Source of the DNA: Planctomycetota bacterium
GTDB taxonomy: Bacteria > Planctomycetota > UBA1135 > GCA-002686595
DNA length: 64,000 nucleotides
Reading direction: 5' to 3'
Assembly: GCA_021413885.1 (NCBI GenBank)
Contig: JAIOPM010000031.1
Coordinates: 273,442-337,441 of the forward strand
Below the pieces are notes generated by a model. The model was not told the DNA's origin. It saw only the letters and a list, made by a program, of their open reading frames with translations, and made no database searches. Of the stretch, positions 16,615-24,457 are shown in pieces; position 1 is the first letter of the stretch, and every line of letters starts with the position of its first letter. A program made the translations under genes and the position numbers.

Positions 16615-17492
16615 CCGATCTCGTCAAAGCTGCTCCGCACATCCGCATGCACCGCGGTCAGGTCTTCGTGATCAAGGCCGGCGGCGGCGCGATCGCGCGC
16701 AGCGCCGCGATGCGTGCGTTCGCGCGTCAAGTCGCGGTCGTGCAAGCGCTCGGCTCGCGCGTCGTCGTCGTTCACGGCGGCGGCCCGCAAACGGACGCGT
16801 TGCAACGCCTCTTCGGCGAAGAGCCGCGCATGGTCGACGGCCGCCGCGTCACCAGTCCGCTCGCGCTGCGCGCGCTGCGCCTCGCGACCGGCGGCGAGCT
16901 CAACAGCGATCTGACCGCCGCGTTGATCGCCGAAGGCGTGCCCGCGATCGGTCTCGGCGGAGGCGGCGTGTTGCTCGCCGACCGGCGACCGCCGGTGGTG
17001 ACGAGCGAAGGCGTCGTCGACTACGGCGAGGTCGGCGATCTGCGCGGCATCGACGCGGAGGCGCTCGAAGCGTTGCTCGCGATCGGTCGCGTACCGGTGG
17101 TTTCGCCGCCGGCCGGCGACGGACGCGGCAACTTCCTCAACGTCAACGCGGACCTCGCGGCGGCGCAGATCGCGTGCGCGCTCGGCGCGGCGAAGTTGGT
17201 GCTCGTCACCGGCGCGCCCGGCGTGTTGCGCGATCCGAAGGACGCGGGTTCGCTCGTGTCGTCGCTCTCGCTCGCCGACCTCGGCGAGCTCGAGAAATCG
17301 GGCGCGCTGCAAGGCGGCATGAAGGTGAAGGCCGCGGCGATGCGCAAGGCGCTCGAAGGCGGCGTCGGCCGCGTGCACGTCGTGTCGGGTTCCGATCCCG
17401 AGGCGTTGTTGACCGAGCTCTACACCAACCACGGCGCGGGCACGTTGTTGACCAAGGAGCCCGAGAAGGCGCCGCAAACGGTGAACGCATGA
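16611..17492 (+). CDS. argB: N-acylglutamate kinase
   Basis: 293 aa, amino-acid kinase fold. The N-terminal lysine/glycine motif is FVIKAGGGAIA, followed by VVVVHGGGPQTDAL, LATGGELNSDLTAALI (acyl-glutamate binding), FLNVNADLAAAQIA and a C-terminal QGGMKVKAAAMRKAL lid segment. The enzyme phosphorylates the gamma-carboxylate of N-acylglutamate. The N-terminal motif has Ala in place of the second Gly found in many NAG kinases (KxGG). It starts in an ATGA overlap with the carbamoyltransferase, preceded by an AGGAGGTT ribosome-binding site, and ends in an ATGA overlap with argE. Confidence 0.92.
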   Translation: MTDLVKAAPHIRMHRGQVFVIKAGGGAIARSAAMRAFARQVAVVQALGSRVVVVHGGGPQTDALQRLFGEEPRMVDGRRVTSPLALRALRLATGGELNSDLTAALIAEGVPAIGLGGGGVLLADRRPPVVTSEGVVDYGEVGDLRGIDAEALEALLAIGRVPVVSPPAGDGRGNFLNVNADLAAAQIACALGAAKLVLVTGAPGVLRDPKDAGSLVSSLSLADLGELEKSGALQGGMKVKAAAMRKALEGGVGRVHVVSGSDPEALLTELYTNHGAGTLLTKEPEKAPQTVNA

Positions 17493-18580
17493 AGTCCGAC
17501 GTTCTCGGTTGGCTCTCTCGTCTCGTCGCGATCCCGAGCGTCTCCGGCGACGAAGCCGTCGCAGCGGACTTCGTCGTCGAGCTCGTCGCGTCGCGCAAAC
17601 TCGACGTCGAGCGCATCGGCAACTCCGTCGTCGCGCGGGTCGCGCGAGGGCGGGGACCGAAGCTCTTGCTTCACTCGCACCTCGACACCGTTCCGGTCGG
17701 CGAAGGTTGGACGCGTGATCCGTACGCCGCGCTTTGGGAGGACGGCCGGCTCGTCGGCCGCGGCGCGAACGACGCGAAGGCATCGGTCGTCGCGATGGCC
17801 GCGGCGTTGTTCGACTTCGCGGAGCGGGGCGACGCGCTCGGCGAAGTCTGCGTCGCGTTCACCGCGTGCGAGGAGACCACCAACGCCGGCATGGCCGACG
17901 CGCTCGCGCGCATCGGCTTGCCCGACGGCGCGTTCACCGGCGAGCCGACCGGTCTCGAGATCGTGCGCGCGCAGGCCGGCCTCGCCGTGTTGGTCGCCGA
18001 ATGGCACGGACGTTCGTGTCACGCCGCGCACGTCGGGCGGGTCGCGCACGACAACGCGCTCTTCGCCGCGTGCCGCGAACTCGTCGCGACCGCGCCGTAC
18101 TTGACGCTCGCGGGCGAGCATCCGTTGCTCGGCAAGAGCACCGCGGTCGCGACGGTGTTGCGCGCCGGCGAACGCCACAACGTCGTGCCCGATCGCGCCG
18201 AGGCCGTCTTCGACGCGCGGCTCTCGCCGTTGCACGAAGCGCGCGACGTCGTCGATCTGCTCGCGAGCCGGTTGCCCGGCGCTTCGCTGCGGATCCGCTC
18301 CGATCGTTTGAGGCCCGTCGAGACCGCCGAAGATCATCCGCTCGTTCGCGCGGCGCTCTTCGCCGCCGGACGCGAGCGCGCGATCGGTTCGAGCACGATG
18401 TCGGACATGGCGCTGCTCGCCGGCGTGCCCGCGGTCAAAGTCGGGCCGGGCGAAACGGCGCGTTCGCACACGCCGAACGAGTTCGTGCTCGCGAGCGAAG
18501 TCGAAGCCGGCGTCGCGTTCTACTCGCGCGCGATCCCGGCGGCGCTCGAGGCTCTCGCGGGCGCGGGAGTGCGCGCGTGA
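17489..18580 (+). CDS. argE: M20 family deacylase (N-acetylornithine/N-acetylcitrulline deacetylase type)
   Basis: 363 aa zinc-dependent amidohydrolase. Metal motif LLHSHLDTVPV carries His 64 and Asp 66; the bridging Asp 95 is in GRGANDAKAS; the general-base pair Glu 128-Glu 129 is in TACEETTNAG; a further ligand, Glu 152, is in GEPTGLE; the last His is in ARSHTPNEF. Because the operon uses an acyl-ornithine carbamoyltransferase, the likely physiological substrate is N-acylcitrulline rather than acetylornithine. That assignment follows from context. DapE-like enzymes share these motifs, but the operon position argues for ArgE. Coupled to argH by a GTGA overlap. Confidence 0.88.
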   Translation: MKSDVLGWLSRLVAIPSVSGDEAVAADFVVELVASRKLDVERIGNSVVARVARGRGPKLLLHSHLDTVPVGEGWTRDPYAALWEDGRLVGRGANDAKASVVAMAAALFDFAERGDALGEVCVAFTACEETTNAGMADALARIGLPDGAFTGEPTGLEIVRAQAGLAVLVAEWHGRSCHAAHVGRVAHDNALFAACRELVATAPYLTLAGEHPLLGKSTAVATVLRAGERHNVVPDRAEAVFDARLSPLHEARDVVDLLASRLPGASLRIRSDRLRPVETAEDHPLVRAALFAAGRERAIGSSTMSDMALLAGVPAVKVGPGETARSHTPNEFVLASEVEAGVAFYSRAIPAALEALAGAGVRA

Positions 18581-19815
18581 GCGAGCTCGAGAAGCCGATC
18601 TGGGACCGCGGCGAGGCGATCGACGTGGACATGCTGCGCTTCACGATCGGCGACGATTGGTTGCAGGATCGTCGACTCGTCGAGCACGACTTGCGCGGAT
18701 CGACGGTGCACGCCGAAGGGCTCGCATTGGTCGGCTTGATCTCGCCCGACGAGTTCCAGCGTCTGCGCGACGGTCTCGCGAAACTGCGCGACGCGTTCCG
18801 GCGCGGCGAATGGACGGTCGAGGAAGGCGACGAGGACGTGCACTCGGCGGTCGAGCGGCGCTTGATCGCGTTGGTCGGCGACACGGGCAAGAAACTGCAC
18901 ACCGCGCGCAGCCGCAACGAGCAAGTCGCGCTCGACGTGCGCCTGTGGCTGCGCGAAGCGAACACGGAGGTCGCGCGCGAGCTCGAGCGCGTCATCGCCG
19001 CGGCCTGCGCCGTGCGCGCGTCGCGCGGCAAGCTCCCGATTCCCGGCTACACGCACCTGCGCCGCGGCATGCCGTCGACGCTCGGCGATTGGATCGCCGC
19101 GCACGCCAAGGCGTTCGAGGAGGACCTCGCGGACTTGCGCGCTTCGGCGCGACGCGCGCGTGAATCGCCGCTTGGTTCCGGCGCGGGCTACGGCCTGCCG
19201 GTCGAACTCGATCGCGCGTTCACGTCGAACGCGCTCGGCTTCGCCGCGCCCGAGGAGCCCGTGACGTTCACGCAGCACGCGCGCGGTCGCGCGGAGCTCG
19301 CGTACCTCACGGCGCTCGAAGGTCTCGCGCTCGACCTCGACAAGCTTGCGCACGATCTGTGGCTCTTCTCGAGCGAGGAATTCGGCTACGTGCGCCTGCC
19401 AGCCGCGTTGACCACCGGCTCGTCGTTGATGCCGCAGAAGCGCAACCCCGACCTGATCGAGCTCATCCGCGCGCACTCGCGCCAAGTCGTCGCCGAACGC
19501 GCCGCGTTGCTCGACGTGATCCGCGACTTGCCGTCGGGCTATCACCGCGACTTCCAGTTGATCAAGCCGCCGCTCTTCCGCGCGCACGATCGCATCGTCG
19601 CGATGTTGCCGCTCGTGGCGAAGCTGATCGCGACGCTCGATTTCGACGAGGCGAAGCTCGCGGCGGCCGCCGACGATCCGAAACTCCGCGCAACCGAACG
19701 CGCGCTCGAGAAGGCGAAGAGCGGCGTCCCGTTCCGCGATGCGTACCGCGAGGAGAGCGTCAACGCCTCGAAGCCCGTCGACGACGCGCCGCGCGGCGGC
19801 GGACGTTGCGGTTAG
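18577..19815 (+). CDS. argH: Argininosuccinate lyase
   Basis: 412 aa from a GTG overlapping argE. Family motifs in order are GDEDVHSAVERRL, HTARSRNEQVALD, GYTHLRRGMPST (catalytic His region), and the signature GSSLMPQKRNPD near residue 285, which bears the flexible-loop catalytic Ser. It is slightly shorter than most ArgH proteins (about 460 aa). The enzyme releases arginine and fumarate, the last step of the pathway. This is the final gene of the nine-gene operon; after it comes a gap of about 200 bases. Confidence 0.93.
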   Translation: MSELEKPIWDRGEAIDVDMLRFTIGDDWLQDRRLVEHDLRGSTVHAEGLALVGLISPDEFQRLRDGLAKLRDAFRRGEWTVEEGDEDVHSAVERRLIALVGDTGKKLHTARSRNEQVALDVRLWLREANTEVARELERVIAAACAVRASRGKLPIPGYTHLRRGMPSTLGDWIAAHAKAFEEDLADLRASARRARESPLGSGAGYGLPVELDRAFTSNALGFAAPEEPVTFTQHARGRAELAYLTALEGLALDLDKLAHDLWLFSSEEFGYVRLPAALTTGSSLMPQKRNPDLIELIRAHSRQVVAERAALLDVIRDLPSGYHRDFQLIKPPLFRAHDRIVAMLPLVAKLIATLDFDEAKLAAAADDPKLRATERALEKAKSGVPFRDAYREESVNASKPVDDAPRGGGRCG

Positions 19816-20015
19816 GCGTGACGACGATCTGGAACGGGCTCGCCGCGAACGTGTCGATGCGCGAGTGAGAGCGACCGCCGCGGCGTGCGCGGGAGAGAGC
19901 AGCTCTCGGGTCCTAGTTGCCGTGCTGACGAGCGCGGCGAGCCACACCGATCGACACGCCTCGGCGGTCGAATCGGGTTCAACTCGTCGCGCGCTTCCCG
20001 AACTTGGGCGCGAGC

Positions 20016-20306
20016 TCAGGCGATCGCGATGATCAGGATCGTCACGACCACAGCGATCGCGACGATGCGGATGTCGCGGTCGGAGAGATGGAAGTCGACG
20101 TCGCCGGCTCGTTGAGCACCGAGCGGCGTCGAGCGAGCGCTCGCGGAAATCAGGGCCGCGCGTTCGGCGTCGTCGAGGCGGCTCGCGCGCGGCGTCGCGG
20201 TCGAGTGCTCGATCGAACGAGCAAGCGGCGCGTGCGCCGTCGAGACGATCGCGGGAGGAAACACGCAGAGGCCGAGGGCGAAGAGCGGGTGGGTGACGAA
20301 GCGCAT
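20016..20306 (-). CDS. Small membrane protein of unknown function
   Basis: 96 aa from the ATG at 20306 (MRFVTHPLFALGL). It has an N-terminal signal-like segment ending near VSTAHA, a polar middle (SRLDDAERAALISASARS), and a C-terminal hydrophobic helix IRIVAIAVVVTILIIAIA that ends at the stop codon. The upstream TAGACT hexamer at 20349-20354 gives a 43-base leader. A tail-anchored or periplasmic single-span protein is likely. I do not recognise a family. Codon use and the sharply placed hydrophobic end support it as a real gene despite its size. Confidence 0.6.
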   Translation of the reverse strand: MRFVTHPLFALGLCVFPPAIVSTAHAPLARSIEHSTATPRASRLDDAERAALISASARSTPLGAQRAGDVDFHLSDRDIRIVAIAVVVTILIIAIA

Positions 20307-20379
20307 GGTTTGGTTTCGTGCGCGTGGTTCGACGCGCAACGGCTTTCGAGTCTAGTGAGGCGCGCACCTCGCGCCAACT

Positions 20380-20781
20380 TCACGGCAGGATCGAGAACGT
20401 GACCGCGTCGGTCAGGCCGATGTCGTTCGGCGGCGCGAAGCCGATGTCGCGGCTCCAATACTGCGCGTGGAGCACGCTGCCCGCGGCGACGCCCTTCGCC
20501 AGGATGTACGCGCGGTCGAACGCGAACGAGTACGTGCCGTTGCACGTTCCGGAGCCGCCGGCCTTCTGCACCTTCGTGCGCTTGAGCGGCGCTTGGACGC
20601 ACAACGTCCCGCCGCCGAACGGAAGCGCCGCGACGCCGCCGCTCCAGATCAACATGCCGTTCTTCGCCGGTCGCACGCCGATCGCGACGATCCGCAGGGA
20701 GTCGAGCGTCGTCAAGCTCGCCACGCCGCTCGCGCCGATGCGCGGCGTGCAGCCGGTGCTGTTCGTCTTCGCCGAGCAATA
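20380..20781 (-). other. Shared C-terminal domain, copy 1
   Basis: 133 residues from YCSAKTNSTGCTPRIG to the stop. Key positions shared with copies 2 and 3 are YC-AK-NS-GC-P-IG, PFGGGTLCV, KRT-VQ, GGS...CNGTYSF, AQYWSRD and the terminal GLTDAVTFSI. Four cysteines sit at equivalent positions. Confidence 0.8.
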
Positions 20782-22110
20782 GACCGCATACGGCGGAGTC
20801 GCGCGCGCGAAACGCTCGACCGCGAACACGTCGGAGACCGTGTTGACGTCGTCGAGCACGTAACCCGGATCCGCGGATTGGAACGCCGCGACGCGCGCGT
20901 CGCCGGAGAGCACGCACAGCCCCGCGACCGGCGCGGGAGACGCGCCGTTCCAAACGAAGTCGAGTTTGCTCGTCGTGCCCGTGTTCAGATCGCGCAGCGC
21001 GCCGTCGATCGTGCCGGGCACGTCGCCGGGGAGGATGTCGCTGCTGACCGTGACGAACGCGATCGACTTGCCGTCGTCGGAGATCGAAGGGAAGCGGCTC
21101 CACTGATCGCCGGTGCTGAAGCCCGGCGTGATGCTCGCGCAGATCGTCGTGCCGAGCAGCCGATCGCGCCGAAAGACGTCGTCCTTCGTGTTGTGGTCGG
21201 GGAAGAACAGGTTCGACGTCGGGCCCATGAACGCGACGTAGCGTCCGTCGGCGGTGATCGCGGGCCAGCGCGTGGAGCTGTCGGCTTCGGCTTGCGTGCT
21301 CGAGACCGAGACGCGCTCGGTCGTGCCCGCGATGCGATCGCGCACGAAGACGTCGCACGTCACGTTGGTGTCGTTGGCGACGAGGTTGGCGCCCCAACTC
21401 GCGAACGCGACGAAGCGTCCGTCCGCGGAAAGGGCCGGACGATCGATGCAGTTGCCGTCACCGATCGCGCCGGAGCCGGCGCGGCTGGCGAGTTCGATCG
21501 CTCCGGTGACGCGGTCGCGCACGAAGACTTGGATCGAGAACGCGGGATTGCCGGCGACGAGGTCGGTCGCTTCGCTCGTGAAAGCGACGAAGCGTCCGTC
21601 GCCCGAGATCGCGGCCCAGTTCGACGGTCCGTTCGACGTCGCGCCGAGCGCGTTGCGGCTGACGCATTCCGTCGTGCCCGCGACCAAGTCGCGCACGAAG
21701 ACGTCGATGCGTCCGTTCGAGTCGTTCGGGACGAGATCGTTCGCGTACGACTCGAACGCGACGAAGCGCGCATCGCGCGAGAGCGACGGGGACTCGCTCG
21801 TGCCGTGAGCTTCGGCGCCGGACGAGGTGACGCTCGCGCGTTGGAGCGAGCCGTTCAGTCGATCGTGCACGAACACGTCGCGCACGCCGTTGGTGTCGCC
21901 GACGACCAGGCCGGTCGACCAACTCGAGAACGCGACGAAGCGTCCGTCGGCGGAGAGCGAAGGCTCGAGGCTCTGATCGTCACCCGCGAAGCCGGGGGTC
22001 GAGACGCTGACGCGCGTCGTCACTTGCGCGAGTGCGTCGGGCGCGAACAGCACTGCGAGCAGCGCGCAACACGCGCTCGATCGCATTCGCGAAGCACGGT
22101 AAGGATCCAT
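20380..22110 (-). CDS. Secreted TolB-like beta-propeller protein with shared C-terminal domain
   Basis: 576 aa. The signal peptide (RSSACCALLAVLFAPDALAQ) starts at the ATG at 22110 or the ATG at 22086. Residues about 30-430 are TolB/PD40-like repeats with the pattern PSLSADGRFVAFSSxxxxLVxGDTNGxxDVFVxDR, and each unit ends in a statement such as GTTECVSR. The repeats contain D-x-N-G-x-x-D patterns that may bind calcium. Residues 444-576 form the Cys-containing C-terminal domain that recurs in two other secreted proteins of this window. The first 440 residues resemble the N-terminal half of the protein at 58018-61068. Function unknown; extracellular or surface location inferred from the signal peptide. 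Confidence 0.8.
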   Translation of the reverse strand: MDPYRASRMRSSACCALLAVLFAPDALAQVTTRVSVSTPGFAGDDQSLEPSLSADGRFVAFSSWSTGLVVGDTNGVRDVFVHDRLNGSLQRASVTSSGAEAHGTSESPSLSRDARFVAFESYANDLVPNDSNGRIDVFVRDLVAGTTECVSRNALGATSNGPSNWAAISGDGRFVAFTSEATDLVAGNPAFSIQVFVRDRVTGAIELASRAGSGAIGDGNCIDRPALSADGRFVAFASWGANLVANDTNVTCDVFVRDRIAGTTERVSVSSTQAEADSSTRWPAITADGRYVAFMGPTSNLFFPDHNTKDDVFRRDRLLGTTICASITPGFSTGDQWSRFPSISDDGKSIAFVTVSSDILPGDVPGTIDGALRDLNTGTTSKLDFVWNGASPAPVAGLCVLSGDARVAAFQSADPGYVLDDVNTVSDVFAVERFARATPPYAVYCSAKTNSTGCTPRIGASGVASLTTLDSLRIVAIGVRPAKNGMLIWSGGVAALPFGGGTLCVQAPLKRTKVQKAGGSGTCNGTYSFAFDRAYILAKGVAAGSVLHAQYWSRDIGFAPPNDIGLTDAVTFSILP

Positions 22111-22138
22111 GGCGCGAAGCTCGACGCTTCCCTGGCCA

Positions 22139-22155
22139 GGATAGCTCGGCTATCC
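22139..22155. repeat. Perfect 7-bp palindrome with 3-base loop
   Basis: GGATAGC, loop TCG, then GCTATCC. It lies between the stop of the C39-like gene (22211) and the start of the TolB-like gene (22110), both on the minus strand. On that strand it contains a TATCCT hexamer 28 bases before the 22110 start. It could be an operator, promoter part or short terminator without a T-run. Confidence 0.4.
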
Positions 22156-22210
22156 GGCTTCCGCGGCCGGGCTTCGATTCAAAGTTCGCGCGGCCCGCGC
22201 CGCGAACCGT

Positions 22211-22747
22211 TCACTCGCGTTCGACCGGCGTCGCGAGCAACGTGAACCGCCCCGCGGCGTCCCACGCGCGCTCGAAATCGACGCGCTCCATCACCGCGCG
22301 GCCCTGGCGACCGTCGACGAGCACCAAACGCTCGTTCGCCGGATCGTGGCCCGTCACGAGGACGTAGTGAGGGTCGCCGCCGAGGACGAGCATCACGAGC
22401 AACGGCCGACCGCGGTCGAGGTGGTGGAGCAGCGAACGCTCAGACTCGTCGAGCGTGCCGTCGAAGAGGTAGGCCTCGAAGCCCGAGCGTTCGAGCGCGG
22501 AGACGAGCTCGTTGCCCGACACGCCGTGATGCTCCGACGCGGAACGCGCGAGCTCGACGTCGATCGCTGGCGGAATCGCGCGACCCCAGTAGTGCGCGAG
22601 AGCTTCGAGCGCGACCAGCCCGCACTCGTCGAGTTCCTTCTGCCGCACGCTCGGCACGTCGAGCACGACGGCGTCGGGAGAGAGCGTGAGCGGCGCGCGG
22701 CACGCGCCGAATGCCAGGCACAGTACGATCAGCGCGAGCCGGCTCAC
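22211..22747 (-). CDS. C39-like cysteine peptidase lipoprotein
   Basis: 178 aa from a GTG at 22747 that overlaps the stop of the upstream TPR gene. The lipobox is LAFGAC (Cys 16). The peptidase core has VPSVRQKELDECGLVALEAL, with the probable catalytic Cys 42 after the conserved Gln and acidic residues. The His is in DPHYVLVTGHD (His 127), and the Asp in LVLVDGRQG. This is the layout of peptidase C39-like proteins, some of which are lipoproteins linked to TPR domains (the PA2778-like group). It is likely to act in the periplasm or at the cell surface. Substrate unknown; no bacteriocin precursor or ABC exporter gene is adjacent. Confidence 0.75.
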   Translation of the reverse strand: MSRLALIVLCLAFGACRAPLTLSPDAVVLDVPSVRQKELDECGLVALEALAHYWGRAIPPAIDVELARSASEHHGVSGNELVSALERSGFEAYLFDGTLDESERSLLHHLDRGRPLLVMLVLGGDPHYVLVTGHDPANERLVLVDGRQGRAVMERVDFERAWDAAGRFTLLATPVERE

Positions 22748-24402
22748 GGTGAACGCTTCGCTTGGCAGAAACACGGCGACGTCAACTCGATCGACGAGTG
22801 CTTCCACGCGCCCTCGAACTGTCGACCGACCGCGTCCGCCTCCGCGTCGCGGCCGAGACCGCGCACCGCGGCGCGCAATCCGAAGAGCGACCAACCGTTC
22901 GCGGGGAAACGTTGCAGGTCCCGACGGAACACCTGCTCGGCTGCGTCGAAGCGCTTCGACGCGAGCAACGCCGCGCCGAGCGGATGGCGCGCCGGCATCA
23001 TCCAATCCGGCGGTTCGTCGTAGACGAGCGAGTCCTCGATCGCGACCGCCTCGCGCAACGCGGCGAGTCCCGCCTCTTCGTCGCCGCGGCGATACGCGAG
23101 CTCGCCTTCGAGCAATTTCTCGGGGATCCCGAGCACCTTGCGCGCCGGGTTGTTGCCGATCGGCTGCGTCTCCTCGACGCGTGCGAGTTCGGCGCGGAAC
23201 GCGACGAGCTCCAGGTCCGCTTCGTCGACGCGTCCGAGCGCGGCCAACGCGGTCCCGCGCGCGTAGTGCCGCACCGCATTCGCGACCGGCAGCTCCGCCG
23301 GATACGGCGGCAACGCGAGGATGTCGTCCCAACGACCGAAACGCACGAGCACGTGCGCAACGACCGGCACAAAGCCGTCGATCAATGGCGCGGCGTGCGC
23401 GTAGAACTCGTCGGGAATCCCGGCGACCATCGCTTTCGCGGCGTCGAAGGCGCGCTGCTCGTTGCCCTGCATCATCGACGCGAACGCGAGGAAGTGATGG
23501 TTGTGCGCCATGTAGACGCGGTAGAAGCCGGCGCGCGGGAAGAGCTGCTCATAGCGACGATCGGCTTCGATCGCACGCTCGTTCGCGACGCACGCCGCTT
23601 CGAAATCGCCGAGCCGCAGATCGATGTGCGCCGGCATGTGGACGAGGTGGCCCGCGCCCGGAACGAGATCGCGCAAGACGTTCGCGGCGGCGAGCGCCTT
23701 CTCCGGATGCGGCGACGCTTCGATCGCGTGGATGTAGAGGTGCGTCGCGCCGACGTGGCGCGGGTTCTTCGCGAGCACGGCTTCGAGCACGCCGACGATC
23801 TCGGTCGCGCGCCCTTTCGGTTCGCCTTCCAGCGTCCAGAGATCCCACGGCTGCAAGTCCATCAACGCTTCGGCATAGAGCGCGCCGGCGTCGAGGTCGC
23901 CGGGATGACGCTTCCACACTTCGCCGAGCGCCGCCGCATACGCTTCGTCGAGCGGCCGACGATCCGCGGGCGTGACTTCCGAGTAGCGCGCACCGAGCGC
24001 GTCGATCAACTCGCGATCGGTCGGGCTCGCGCGCTCGCGGCGAGCGTGCGCCTGTTCCCAAGCGCTCCACGCCGCGCGCGAATGCTCTTCGTCCATCGCG
24101 GGGTTGTTGATGTGCGGCCCGTTGACCAACGCGACGCCCCACCACGGCATCGGATCGCCGCCGTCGAGCGCGGCCGCCGCACGGAACGATTGCTCCGCGA
24201 CGTCATGGTTGAACGCCCACGCGAGCGTCAGCCCTTGATCGAAGAACTTCTGCGCGCGCTCCGACTTCGTGCCGGTCACGCGATGCGCCGCAATGAGATC
24301 GGCGGCGAGCGGCAATTCGTTCGCGGACGTCTTCGTGGGAGCGAGTGCGTTGCAGCCGAACGCGACGAGCAGGAGCAGAGTCGAGGATGCGATTCGAAGC
24401 AT
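22744..24402 (-). CDS. TPR-repeat lipoprotein
   Basis: 552 aa. Lipoprotein signal with LLVAFGC (Cys 17). TPR-like helical pairs run through the protein: RAQKFFDQGLTLAWAFNHDVA, YAEALMDLQPWDLW, NPRHVGATHLYIHAIEASPHP and RFDAAEQVFRRDLQRFP. The segment GHLVHMPAHIDLRLGDF and the nearby AHNHHFLAF are striking His-rich conserved stretches. They are typical of a widespread uncharacterised TPR family and could bind metal. The gene ends in a GTGA overlap with the C39-like peptidase gene, so the two are made together. A TAGAAT hexamer sits 32 bases upstream of the ATG. Confidence 0.8.
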   Translation of the reverse strand: MLRIASSTLLLLVAFGCNALAPTKTSANELPLAADLIAAHRVTGTKSERAQKFFDQGLTLAWAFNHDVAEQSFRAAAALDGGDPMPWWGVALVNGPHINNPAMDEEHSRAAWSAWEQAHARRERASPTDRELIDALGARYSEVTPADRRPLDEAYAAALGEVWKRHPGDLDAGALYAEALMDLQPWDLWTLEGEPKGRATEIVGVLEAVLAKNPRHVGATHLYIHAIEASPHPEKALAAANVLRDLVPGAGHLVHMPAHIDLRLGDFEAACVANERAIEADRRYEQLFPRAGFYRVYMAHNHHFLAFASMMQGNEQRAFDAAKAMVAGIPDEFYAHAAPLIDGFVPVVAHVLVRFGRWDDILALPPYPAELPVANAVRHYARGTALAALGRVDEADLELVAFRAELARVEETQPIGNNPARKVLGIPEKLLEGELAYRRGDEEAGLAALREAVAIEDSLVYDEPPDWMMPARHPLGAALLASKRFDAAEQVFRRDLQRFPANGWSLFGLRAAVRGLGRDAEADAVGRQFEGAWKHSSIELTSPCFCQAKRSP

Positions 24403-24433
24403 GGTGTGAGTCCGAGAGCAGGGTCCGCGTCGG

Positions 24434-24439
24434 ATTCTA
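24434..24439 (-). promoter_or_regulatory. TAGAAT -10-like hexamer
   Basis: It lies 32 bases before the start of the TPR lipoprotein gene. It is one of a recurring set of TAGNNT hexamers upstream of starts in this window. No clear -35 partner is visible. Confidence 0.35.
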
Positions 24440-24457
24440 CGAACAGCGAAGGCTCAC

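Noticed and set aside
19816..20015. A possible tRNA or riboswitch in the ~200-base gap after argH
   Set aside because: One GTTCAA-like stretch recalls a T-loop, but no matching stem, anticodon arm or acceptor end can be drawn. I see nothing supportable there.
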